DNA from: Drosophila miranda
Taxonomy: Eukaryota > Arthropoda > Insecta > Diptera > Drosophilidae
Reading direction: 5' to 3'
DNA length: 64,000 nt
NCBI RefSeq assembly: GCF_003369915.1
Contig: NW_022881614.1
Span: 10,003,001 to 10,067,000 of the forward strand
Positions 24,156 through 34,363 of the stretch are shown piece by piece. Below the pieces are notes generated by a model, which was not told where the DNA came from, searched no databases, and worked only from the letters and a program-made list of their open reading frames with translations. A program made the translations under genes and the position numbers. Every line of letters begins with the position of its first letter. Positions within the stretch are counted from its first letter, which is position 1.

Positions 24156-27100
24156 ATCTCGTCGTTGATTCGCTCAAATTGATAGTCCGTGGAGTCCATG
24201 GAGCAGCGTTTGGTCACCACCGAGGTGTCACTGCCGAAGCTACGATTGAAACTCTCGTCTAGCGTTTCATCAATGGTCACATTTTGGAGGGTCAGAGATG
24301 CCTCGTTTCCGAGAGCAACCGGCGGCTGGTACGGTGGTGGTGTCTGCGGAACAACTACTTCGTCCGTCTGCATATCCTCGAGCAAGTGGATTTTGCGTTT
24401 TTTGAGCGGAGTCTTCTCGACTCTCAGTTTATCTGGTGTCTTCATTGGCGTGGTTTTTATGCCCTTAGTCGTGGACCTGGCTGGACTTAACTGAAGGGGA
24501 GACTCGCTAAGCATTTGAAGCAAATCCTTTTGGGGCGACTTTTGGGCTTTGTTGGAGGTTGAAGTGACTTTTGTCTCGTCCGGCGATGTCTGATGCAATT
24601 GCTGTAATGCCATTTCAATGGTGTCCTCTGCGAGTGTGAGGTTCGGATAGCTCGTATTGTGGGCACTCGGCACTGGCTCCTGCTCTCCGGTCAACTCATT
24701 CAAGGCCGCCTCCAGAACCATATCTTCACTGTTGTCGGTCCTTGTTGAATCTGGCTGAGCATACAAAATGTTGGAAGGCTTGGAAGTGGCTGCCACAATA
24801 AGAGAATCGTGTATAGATCCGTGAGGTGGTAGTATAGGAATATCAATCCCAGTCGATTGAACTGCAGCTGTCCTAATTACAGGAGATTCATTCTTTGGTT
24901 CGTAAAGTACAGTTACAGGAGCCTCAGGGGTCTCCATAGCAGAAGTCTCCACAACAGGAGTCTCATTGTTGGTTTCATAAACTACAGCTACAGGAGTCTT
25001 AATGATAGGAAAATCAGTAACAAGAGTTTCCTTAACAGGAGTCTCAGTCACAGGAGGATCCTCAATGGCTGGAGTCTCATGCTTTGTCTTAGTAACTGTC
25101 GTCTCAATCACAGGTGCCTTAACTTCAGGAGTACCATTCTCTGATCCGTGAGGTGCACTTACATTTGTCTCAATCGCAGGAGTTTCAGGTAAAAGTGCTG
25201 TCTCAACTGCAGCAGTTGCACTTACAGGAGTCTCAATCACAACAGTTGCATTTACAGAATTCTCAATTTCAGGAATATCTTTCTCTGATTCAGGATCTGC
25301 TATTACAGTAGTCTCAATTGAAGGACAGTCGTCCTCTAATCCGCCAGCCGTCATCTCATGTATAACAGTTTCTTTCTCAATCTCCATATCTTTAACAATC
25401 TTAACCGATACACGTCTTTCTTTCTTGGGAAGCTCTTCGTTTTCATTCTTACTATCAACGATATCTAAATCTGGCGTCTTTTAGCTAACATCTGTATTCA
25501 TTTCTGATGAATCGTATGGAACATCGACGGTTAACGCAATATGCTCAATATCCGCTATCACTGGCAATCGTATAATCTCAATTATTTCGATGGCTTCGGT
25601 AACCTGAATGGGGCAATCATCACCTAAAGGCTCATTCATGGCTGTACATTTTGTCGGGGTTTTAATATCTTCTAATGATTGATCCGCAATAATTGCACTG
25701 GGACGTATTGGGGTGGGACAATCATCACCTAAAATCTCGTCCGTACATTTGGTCGGGGTCTTAAAGTCTTCCAGTGCTGGCGGATTATGAGTCACTTCTC
25801 CTGTTGCTTCTTCAACGGCATCTTCCATTACTTCAGCACTTGGTGGCACTGACATAGTACTGAGAGTTTTTTCCTTTTCTTCAGATTCGGGTGTAAGATT
25901 TATGCTGGGGGTTGCGATTTCCATTGAATTATCTCCGTCCTTGCTGTGAGTTTCGCAGATTAATTCCGTTTTGGGTGTAGAATTGATTCCAAGTGTTTCG
26001 ATGTCCATTGGACTGTCTTCGTCTTTGCCTGGAGCTTCGGGTATGGATTCTGCTTCCAGGCGACTCTCTTGGTTTTTGTCGGGAACTTCTGCAATGTGTT
26101 GATTTTCATTCGTCTTCTCCATTTCCTCTATCGCCTTTGCCGGCTTACAGTCCTCTATTGGACGAGTAATCACTTCCTCCGTATGATCAACGATACAATC
26201 GTCTATTGAATCTATTTTGGGAGTATCCAAATCTTCAGACTGTTCCTCTGTCAACTTTATATCATTCTTTATAGGAGAATGCTGCTCGCAAATCATATCT
26301 AATCCGGGTATTTGCAGTTTATCTAAACTGCTGGCCCACGAAAACACTCCATCTGTTGGTTCAGCTTTCTCCAGGGTCCCTTGTGCAACTTGTGACAATG
26401 GCAGCCATTGGCTAGAGGATTCACCTGGAAGTACCCTTCAACAACAGCGACAGTTATGTCTTCATTTTTGGCGGGCTTGTCCTCGGCGATTGCCTGCAAT
26501 TTGTTTTCTGGTGTGTAATGCATTACTGGCGTCGCTGGGAATATATTGTCTTGCATTTTCTTAATAATTTCATGGTTGGGACTGGCTAGAACTTGGTCGT
26601 TTGTCTCCTCGCCGAAGAGGGTCGTCACTGTGGCATCTTTCTGTGTTCTTTTGGAGCGATCGTTATCCGGCTGCCGAGCACTGAAAGAATTGTCAAATGC
26701 TGCTATCAATGAAGTTTTGTGCGGAATGTAAGCCCTTTTTCGCTTACCTGGGCTTTGTGGATGCTGTGCGGTTAGGGGAGCGCGAAACACTTCGGCGTTT
26801 GCTTGAGCGATCCTTGCTGTGGCGGCTCATGTCTGTGGCAGCGTTTGGCGCTACGACTGCGACTGCGGCGTCGTTCACGTTCTTTTAATCGGGTGTCAGA
26901 GCTCCTGTGGCGTTCCCCTTTGGGAGATCTGCTGCGAAATTTACGCTTGCTATCCTTGTTGTCATGCGACTTGGACTCTCCACCTGTTAAGCTCTTTTGG
27001 TGATGAATTTGTTCAATTTTGTTGGGCTCATTTTTGAATTTGTTGGTCACAGTGTCCGCCAGTTTGTACACAGAGTGCTCCAGCTTATGCCTCTTTGGAT

Positions 27101-27763
27101 CCTTGGAATCAGTATTCAATTTGTTGGCCACAGGTTCTACCAGTTGTTTCGGTCTTTTGTGCTCTGTATTCTTGGACTCAGTGCCGACCACAGTTTTGAA
27201 TCTGTTGGTCACGGGCTCTGTCAGCCTGGGCCGTTGATTCTCGTGGTCTGTATTCTTGGAATCATTGCCGACCACAGTTTTAAACTTGTTGCTCACAGGT
27301 TCCGACAGTTTGGGTCGTTTGTACTCGTACTCCTTGGGATCATTATCAGCTCGCCCGCGCTTCCGCCTGAAGCATATGTCGTCTTTTCTACAGCAAAATG
27401 TAATGTAAACATGTTATGATTCTTGGACTGAAGGTAACCGGAATACTTACTCCTTGCGCAGCTGCGTAATCATAGACTACTTCCGTTTTATTTCCGATTT
27501 AGCAGTATCCATGAGGTTCTGTAGATTGACCTCCATAGCTTTGATCTTCTTGTTGAGCGTTTTATTTTCCACCTTAAGGCACTCGATTTCGGCCTGTGCG
27601 CTTTTGCATTTGTTCTCCCAGGCCTGCAGTTCCTTTGATTTCTAGAAGATAATAAACGTTACAGAATGGCACTGGAATGGCACACCACACACACCTTTTC
27701 CTCGGCATTTTGGAAGTCGTCCAAGTCGCCGTATATGTTTAGTTCATCGTCATCGCCCAACAT
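24156..27763 (-). pseudogene. FLASH (CASP8AP2)-like gene, copy 2, multiply broken
   Basis: Same exon pattern as copy 1, ATG at 27763. Private lesions: a GAG-to-TAG stop in the exon-2 coiled coil (near 27480), an 11-base deletion near 26827 in the RS-rich exon, a 7-base deletion near 26404, and a TAA created by one base change near 25485. The gene lacks its last about 28 codons because the unit begins at 24156 inside NitFhit sequence. At the site of copy 1's frameshift (here near 25733) copy 2 is intact. Each copy is broken independently. Confidence 0.75.
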
Positions 27764-27952
27764 TTTAACAAATTAAAATGCACGAGCAGCAATTCGCAGA
27801 GGAAAGTCACAGATGTTGTGAGATGTTGTAAGTGTTGGCTAACTCACCAGAATTACGAAATTACTTAATTTAAAATTTATTTTCAGTAGTCAGTGTGTTA
27901 TTTATCATTAAACAAAAGCACACAAACAACAATAGCTCAAACACACAAAATA

Positions 27953-28272
27953 ATGGATGCGTATGCACATACACGTTTCTACAAGAAGGAGAGGAGGAAA
28001 TTCTCGTTAATTACTTACTTCCTGACAGCCGTCCTTCTGATTCTATCGGCGGTTCAATGGTATTTCATTCATGCATTGTAAGTATGTCAGGTCTTTGGCG
28101 ATTTCTTTTAGCCTAGCTTTCTTTCAGGGACAAAGCAAACGAATTCTTCACTAAACAGTATTGGGTGGGCAGCATATTCTTCGCATTCGGACTAGTACTG
28201 TTCGCCGTATTCATATTCTTCGAGGCTCTGCGCTTTTCAGTGCCTATCAATTGGATATTTGCCATGGTTATA
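27953..28272 (+). pseudogene. Lifeguard/TMBIM-like membrane protein, copy 2 (3' truncated)
   Basis: Exons 27953-28077 and 28128-28272 splice in phase to give about 90 residues with two to three hydrophobic helices and the phrase EALRFSVPINWIFAMV. That phrase resembles the L-R-x-x-P-x-N signature of Lifeguard/BI-1 proteins, which modulate calcium leak and cell death. A donor GTAAGA follows at 28273, but no later exon is visible. The gene is therefore open but incomplete. The family call is moderate. Confidence 0.5.
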
Positions 28273-28289
28273 GTAAGACGATCTAGTAT

Positions 28290-28785
28290 TATATATATAT
28301 TTCCAAAGAAACACACCGGCGTATTAATAGGTTCTACGGTTTGCTGCAGCTCCCAATATTTGATCACTTTCGATACCAAATCCGCCTTGGTGAAGCTTGT
28401 GGCTATTCCCAGTAAGCGTCTGTGCACATACATAAACAGAAGTTCGCGCGTGATGAGACGTTTGGACAATAAAATGTGTATGTCCTCCACAAATGCTATT
28501 AGGTAGTCCAAGGTTCTGTAAGTAATATGCTACTGAATATATTTCTCTTTTAAATAAAGTTCAGTACTTCTTACCCTCAGGATCTTTGATTTTACACACA
28601 TTTTTTGTCGTACTCTTGGCCAGTTTCATCAATACAATCGTGTTTTTCTCATTCAGCAAGAAGTCTCTGAGACCTGTCTTGTAGACTTCGGAAATGGGCA
28701 TGGCTCTTACAAACTTGTATTCAAAATATCTGCTCTTCTGTGCCGTATATGTTCTGTTTACCTGTTTACCCAATTTCTCTTGCAA
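28290..28785 (-). pseudogene. C3orf38-like (DUF4518) protein, copy 2, partial
   Basis: Exon A (28785-28575) starts MQEKLGKQVNRTYT and ends at donor GTAAGA. Exon B starts near 28515 after TTACAG. Exon B reads LLSKRLITRELLFMYVHRRL and KADLVSKVIKYW, which resembles the vertebrate protein C3orf38 (pattern LL-R--I-RE--F-Y, then T--L ... YW). Its role is poorly known. The visible splice sites join out of phase by one, which suggests a small lesion. The C-terminal half expected for the family is missing, and the end abuts the TMBIM-like gene. Confidence 0.45.
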
Positions 28786-29360
28786 CTAAAAATCAGCTGT
28801 TTGCTATGAAGATGTGGTCACACTTACCGGGTAGTTTTGCCAAATGGCACAAAAAATGAAAATTTAGTTAAATACAAAAAAAAACGGAAAATGTTGTGCA
28901 TTTCTCAAATGAATGTAGATTATGTGGAAGTATAACTCGTGTCTTACTAGTTTTACATAAATTATTTTGAAAATTAAGGTATTTGTTTCCATTATCGGTT
29001 TTACTAGCATGGAGCATGTAAGAAACTACTCAAACCGTTATGAACGTGTCCAGAACAATTGGTTGCGGTCATATTTTGATCATGATTTTACAGTTCGCGA
29101 GTTTGTTGCGGCATAACTGCGCTAGCTGTGTTTATATTACTCGCAATAAATATTTACTCCGAAGAGCGAGTTTTTTGGTTTCACCATTGTCGATACGAAA
29201 CGAGAGGGCTTGACGGCCTTATCACTCGCAATCAGCTTGACAAATATTGTGAGAATTCCAATAATTCTAAGCTTCAGTGTTGAAAGCAAACTGGAAAGAG
29301 CAACGTTTAAACATTATTATTGTTGAATTCTGGACTCTGAACATCTAGTCGAACGTTCAA
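28786..29360. other. Intergenic stretch, unit 2
   Basis: Counterpart of 22690-23238 with scattered substitutions. No gene is visible. Confidence 0.5.
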
Positions 29361-29612
29361 ATGGAAACACCAAGTGATACAGCTGTTGCAGGCCCGTTTG
29401 TGGGAGCCATTGATGAGGGCACCACCTCGGCCCGCTTCATAATATTCCGCGCTGGCTCTGACGACATTGTCTGCTACCATCAGATCGAGGTGCCCTCTAT
29501 ATTCCAGAAGGAGGGCTGGTGTGAGCAAGATCCCATGGTTATAGTGAACACCGTTAACGAGTGCATCGCAGGAGCTACCAAGAAGCTTACCTCTCTCGGT
29601 GGACAAATCAAG
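29361..29612 (+). pseudogene. Glycerol kinase, orphan first exon, copy 2
   Basis: Same 84-codon exon as 23239-23490, still open, with intact IDEGTTSARF motif and a donor GTGAGA at 29613. Only a few residues differ (for example METPSD against MKTPSD). No downstream exon is present. Confidence 0.83.
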
Positions 29613-29732
29613 GTGAGACGAGATCTGAAGGTTCAGCTAAGGTCAATAGAGCAACATGTCTTTATTTCCGTCTGGGATATTTTTATAAGTATGTGACAAG
29701 GTAATTACAGTGCATATCTATTCAAACACTTG

Positions 29733-29779
29733 TTAGCTATCGCTCAGATAGGTACGGTAACCAGAGCCTCTTCAATCCT
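29733..29779 (-). pseudogene. NitFhit extreme 3' end, copy 2
   Basis: The last about 15 codons of NitFhit up to its stop near 29733, with a small indel. It is then cut by the TG end of an LTR at 29780. The matching sequence in unit 1 continues at 23655. Confidence 0.75.
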
Positions 29780-31154
29780 TGTTGCATGCGAAGATATCGA
29801 TAGGTGATACCCCATAGAAGCTGTGAGGAGGAAAGATGTTTGAACAGAGTGGCAAGGCCAAAATTTAAGGGGAAAAGGTTAGCGAAGAGTGGCGCCACCT
29901 GGTCCTGGAGAGTGAGAGTTCCGCGCCCTCTCCGGAGCCGTTATGAGAGAAGATTTCCGACCTCATCCCATAACGGAGTCCCGAAGCCAACTCACCCATA
30001 CCCGAAAGAAAAGAGAGCCGCCAGCAGCCCGAATCAGGCCATGCCCTTGAACCTAGTTCAAAGGCGATAGAAGAGAGAGCGATGGGGATCAGCGGCCCGG
30101 GAGCATTAAACAGAGCAGCTAAGCCAAGAGGGGGATCAGAGAAAGAAATTCCCGTAACGGAGGAGCATGCGCGCCGGACATAGTGATCTAGTGATTTTTT
30201 TTGTTCTGAAAGAAAAAGTGAGTGGGATGAGGATGGAGTAGTGGCCATCACCCTGAAAAAAAAAGATAAATAAATCTGTGATTCCAGGGGATCCAGATCA
30301 GTGAGAGACCAGGAACCAGGACTAGCGGGACGGGAAAGAGACCCAAGAAGCATAAGAGTGAGTCCGCTCCAAAGGGGGAAGTAAAGAAACCCCAAATTTT
30401 TTTTTTTTTTGGCCATTCCGTAGGGAATAGGTCACAGCTCCGCCATCCTGGCTTGCTTTTTGCTGGGCTCGAAGACACAATCCTGGCCACGTAGAGCGGG
30501 TCCCTCGCCCATTTAGGGAGAGAGAAAAAATCAATCAACATATTTACTCCCATTATTTATTTTTGTTAAACGTCCCCATTTATATGTATATGTTAATCCC
30601 CTAATTTAAGTCCGCCCATATTATATCTATATGTAACTTATTTATATTTATTATATTAATTATTTCTATTTAGCTATTTATTTATTAACCGCCCGTAGTG
30701 ATAAGATGAGGGGGGTATGAGAAGGCAGGCTTAGTGTAGCGATGATACCGTGTAAAAGTAGGAAATTGAAGTGAAAATTATAACGAAGAAAATGAATTGC
30801 TAAGCGTTTCATATGGGGGGAAGAGGAGCCACAGCAACGAGAGGGTAAGGCTGCTGCACATGGCAGGGTGATCCAAAACGTTGTTATTCAGATCTCAGGT
30901 AGGGAGGGTACGTCAGGAGTAAAAACATCGACACCTCGACCTGGTCCATGTCTGTGTTGAAGGAAGTTACTGTAATGTTGTTTGTCGAGTAGAGTCCGTT
31001 TGCAGTTTTTTTTTGTCGGTTACTTTTGTTGTTTCAATTTGTTCGAGATGTCCAATTAGTTGGTATATTGTGCGATCTAAGGGCTTGGGAAGTACCCAGC
31101 CCTGGGATGACTGGCTAGCCGGCCTTGCCCCGAAGAAAACAAAGGTTCGTAACA
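29780..31154 (+). repeat. 5' LTR (about 1.37 kb) of the plus-strand gypsy element
   Basis: The left edge is exact: NitFhit sequence shared with unit 1 ends at 29779 and TGTTGCATGC follows. The right end is GTAACA, four bases before the primer-binding site. A second LTR is absent, so the right border is inferred from the TG...CA rule. Open frames inside it look random. Confidence 0.7.
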
Positions 31155-32084
31155 ATAATGGCGCCCAATCTGAGACAGGGAAGTGGACTCGCAGTCCTGG
31201 CTCTACCATCAAAGAGGGAGAGTACGGATGCGAATCACACAGACGTCGAAGAAAGTATAAATATCCAGCAGAGAAGATAGATCTCGAGTGGTATTTTGCA
31301 ATCTGGGGTCCATCGGTGTTCCGGTGGCCTGTGAGGGACTCGACGAGTTGGCTCACAGAAGCACGGCGCTGAGGGATCTGAGGATGCAAAGAAAATCCAC
31401 AAAGTAAAAAGTTTTTTGGTGTTTGATGATTCGGCACTTATCTGACAACGGGAAGCAGGAAATCTCAAGAGGGGCTTTGGTTTGGCACTGGCAGAGGAGA
31501 ATCCACAAGCCAGTTAGCAACCGGCCCGGTGCCTGGTGTGCAAAATGAGAACCTGAAGAAGAAAAAAAAAATACCCGAAGTTAGGATATGGACAGAAAGA
31601 TTTCTGTTTTTCGCTTCCCCTGCTTACCGCTGGATGCAGTCGGGAGGGTAGATTCTCAATGAGATTTTTGTTCTGAGTGGGCGGTGGGGACAGAAGTCGG
31701 CCACGCGTTGCACTCGGAGCAGCTACAACATCCCGCAACGAGCATTCAGTAGGGAAGTAGGCGGAAACAGCGACTGTAGGGAAGTGAGCGCCCTTGACTC
31801 TTAATCTTCCAAGGAAGATAAGTAAGATAGTCAACAGCGCTCGCAAAGTTCTAGACGTTGGACAGGAAAAGACGTAGAACACCATGTGCGGAGTTGGCCC
31901 TAGTAGTAGTTGTGGTTCCTTTCCCTCTTATTATTGTTTTTCCGTATTAAGTGTTTTTGTGCTGAAGATCAGTGAGTTAGCGTTATAGGTAGTGTTTATG
32001 CGATTGTTCTGAAAGAAGAATAGATAATTGTAGTGAATAAAAAGATAAATAGGATAGTTCGAGGTAGGGAAATATAGGGCCAAG
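31155..32084 (+). other. Leader of the plus-strand gypsy element
   Basis: About 930 bp between primer-binding site and gag without a supportable frame. A long leader is common in this clade. Confidence 0.55.
31159..31180 (+). promoter_or_regulatory. Primer-binding site, tRNA-Lys type
   Basis: TGGCGCCCAA opens the site, as in Osvaldo and Ulysses, which use tRNA-Lys. Bases after the tenth diverge from the usual match. Confidence 0.6.
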
Positions 32085-33636
32085 TTGATGAGCGTGTACA
32101 ACTTGCGGTCTAAGCAGAAAATGACCCGCAGGACTCCTCCACCAGGTAACCTCCAAGGACAGATGCAAGGCGGTGACACACAGGGCGCTGAGGGGCGTGG
32201 AGACGACAGCTGGAATTTGCCAGGCCAATCGAACGCACTGCCCTCCGAGACTCTCTCAGGAGTAAATGTCGCCATAGCGCAAGCACAGGAGACGTGGAGA
32301 GGCAGCATGGCAGATACCCTGAGTAAGACGCTGCAGGAGGAGATCCGTCACGGCTTTATGGAGCTGATGGGGGCCATAACAGAGGTGATGGCGCCTCTGC
32401 GCCAGAACGTGGAATTGATCCAAGACCTGAGATTGGAAAGAGACCAGAATGAAATCAAGGATAATAATGGCGATCAGCAGCCTCTAGCTCACCTCAGGCA
32501 GAAGCCGAACACAGGGACCATTCCCAAAAGGTCCAAGGACGATGACGCATGGAATTCCCAGTCGCCTCCAAGGAAGCCGGCGAGGTTGAGCCAGAACTGG
32601 TGCCGAGGAATAGGCGATGCGGACCTGGATCCAGGTGCTGGAAGGCAGAGACGGGAGACATCAGGAGACGGCGGAGGTCCAACAGATCTGCCACCATTTG
32701 AAAGTAGAGATGATTGGAGAGGAGCGAGATGGGGACGCGTCGACAAATGGGAAATCCACTTCGACGGAGACCCAAATAAGATGACGGTGCAGGACTTCGA
32801 CGTCCTGCGCCGAAATTCCAATCAGCCGGGAAGCGAGTGGAGGAGCTAGAGCCGGAAACGGAGTTTCTGGATGAAGACGAAGCAAGGATAGTCGAAGAAA
32901 CTCACCTGGCGAACAAACCCAGGCTGTGTTGCTGGAATTGCGGCCAGGTTTCGAGACTGCGTGGCGAAGGAATGCAAAATATTCTGCTACCGTTGCGGGA
33001 AGCCAGAAATGTTTACTCCAACGTGTCAAAATTGCTCGGGAAACGCACGATCGGGCATGATGAAAGCGGGAGATCAGCGCTCGGGACAGAAGCCCGCGAA
33101 GAAATGAACGATGGTCCACTAATCAATATAGAAATTAAGAATAATGGCCCGAATAAATTTAATAAAAATAGTTTGAAGTTCATACCGGCCGAAGAGAGGA
33201 TGAGGAGATACATACAAATTTGAAACCAGATCTTTGATGACAGGCAGCTGGAGGGGATGCGCGGTGGCAGTCGTAGACTCCAAAAGGCCCGTTCCAGATT
33301 TAAGGAAAGGCGACAGACTCGCAAAGAGGTGGCCGAGGCAGTCAGACGAGGAGCAGGTCGCGATCCCAGAGTGTTTGCCGAAGTGCAGATAAGAGGACAT
33401 CGGATTGCTGGACTTCTAGATACTGGGGCATCCGTTAGTGTCTTAGGAAAGAGCAGCCGTGAACTCCTTGCCGACCTCGAGGTGGAAATGGACAATTATG
33501 TCTCGATCATCAAGACAGCCTCTGGAGAAGACAGGTCCATAATTGGCAAAACCAAACTCTGCGTAGGATATAACGGAATAAATAAAGAGATCTCGTTTTA
33601 CGTATGCCCGCACCTAGAGCAAGCCATGTACCTGGG
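32085..33636 (+). pseudogene. gag and protease remnant of the plus-strand gypsy element
   Basis: The gag frame 32085-32849 has an N-terminal low-complexity part and the capsid start KWEIHFDGDPNKMTVQDF. It breaks near 32811 and most of the capsid appears deleted. The next frame (32837 on) resumes with EPETEFLDEDEARIVEETH and CWNCGQ. A second shift near 32947 puts the rest of the zinc knuckles (CKIFCYRCGKPEMFTPTC) in a further frame. The retropepsin motif GLLDTGASVSVLG is at about 33405-33445. Translation ends in the inserted BEL LTR. Confidence 0.75.
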
Positions 33637-33935
33637 TGTTTGTAGGAGGGCGGATCCCCGGAGCGGCTTTCCAGCGACGAGTGGGAAAATATCCAAAAGA
33701 AGAAGTCAGAGTTGTTCCAATAAATATGTTCCTTGTATTTCTGTATATATGTAGGTTGTAGGTGCGCGTATGTGCACGACGACAGCTTGTAGCGGGGTGG
33801 GAAACGTAACTAAACTAGGCCTTACGATCTATGCTCCCTGATGGCTTGAGCGCCGGGTGGATCGAAAAGTCTCTCGAGACCGGAGCGCACGAAGTTGGCA
33901 CAGTGCGCGGCGATCATCTGCTGCTGGCCTGAACA
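33637..33935 (-). repeat. 3' LTR of BEL copy 1
   Basis: Plus-strand ends TGTTTGTAG and CTGAACA. Homology with the second copy (46144-46481) starts and stops at these points. It is about 40 bases shorter than the other copy, mainly through a gap near 33865. A GGGGGAGGA purine tract adjoins it on the internal side. Confidence 0.8.
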
Positions 33936-33949
33936 TCCTCCCCCTCGCT

Positions 33950-34252
33950 TCACGAGGCTAAGCGGGCTGGACAGCGAGGCGCGGATATGTGGAGTAGCGT
34001 GTGGTGGTTCTTGCCACACACCCTGCACAGCCCGCCACTGAGGCAGTCCTTCCCGGAGTGCTGGTGCGCCAGGCAGTTGGCGCAGTATTTGTTTCTCAGG
34101 ACGGCTCGGAGCCTCTTCTCAGGGCTCAGGCGCAGAAACACATGGCAGGTCCGTAGCTGGTGTATTCCTGAGCAGACTCGGCAACGGTAGGTGCCTCTAC
34201 CCCGTGGACGCCGGCTCTCCCCGGTGCGGTTGGCGCGTGAGCGTGGGGCCAT
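33950..34252 (-). pseudogene. BEL copy 1 ORF3: extra zinc-knuckle frame downstream of pol
   Basis: It starts MAPRSRANRTGESR 111 bases after the pol stop. It encodes a Gag-type cysteine/histidine cluster (CRVCSGIHQLRTC, YCANCLAHQHSGKDC, CRVCGKNHHTLLH) typical of BEL/Pao Gag C-termini. The element already has its own copy of this cluster in gag (about 37800-38010), with quite different residues. A deletion at about 33937-33958, compared with the second copy, removes the following DUF1758-like part. The origin is unknown: a captured gag-pro piece or remains of a related element. Confidence 0.6.
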
Positions 34253-34363
34253 GTCTGGATACGATGAACTAGGAGGAAGGAAAGTGGTCGAAGAAGTATT
34301 AGTAATGAAACTTGGAGCTTTGGAAGGTACATTCGCGTTATTGTTGGACGGACCTAGGGCGTT

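Larger units (their letters stand above)
18430..29779. repeat. Tandem segmental duplication of a five-gene block
   Basis: Unit 1 is 18430-24155 and unit 2 is 24156-29779. Order in both: FLASH-like (-), TMBIM-like (+), C3orf38-like (-), glycerol kinase exon 1 (+), NitFhit tail (-). At 24150-24158 NitFhit codons run straight into FLASH sequence with a short AAAT/ATCTC overlap, so the join is a breakpoint inside two genes. The FLASH 3' end (18345-18429) remains only in unit 1. Unit 2 ends where an LTR element entered at 29780. Sequence identity is high, but each unit has private deletions and stops. Confidence 0.9.
29780..33636 (+). mobile_element. Ulysses/Osvaldo-like Ty3/gypsy element, 5' part
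   Basis: Long 5' LTR, tRNA-Lys-type primer-binding site, long leader, broken gag and protease. It stops at 33636 where a BEL LTR begins in mid-protease. RT, integrase and the 3' LTR are not in the window. Its protease phrase ending YLGV matches the minus-strand Ulysses-like element (YLGIDFW), supporting the same clade. Confidence 0.8.

Noticed and set aside
29865..31885. Open frames of 100-180 codons in the 29780 LTR and leader
   Set aside because: Lie in non-coding parts of an LTR element, overlap on both strands, and show no motif.
32489..33495. Minus-strand frames opposite the plus-strand gag
   Set aside because: Antisense to recognisable capsid, zinc-knuckle and protease motifs.
33950..34252. 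ORF3 of BEL as an envelope gene
   Set aside because: It has no signal peptide, transmembrane helix or fusion motif; it is a zinc-knuckle protein.
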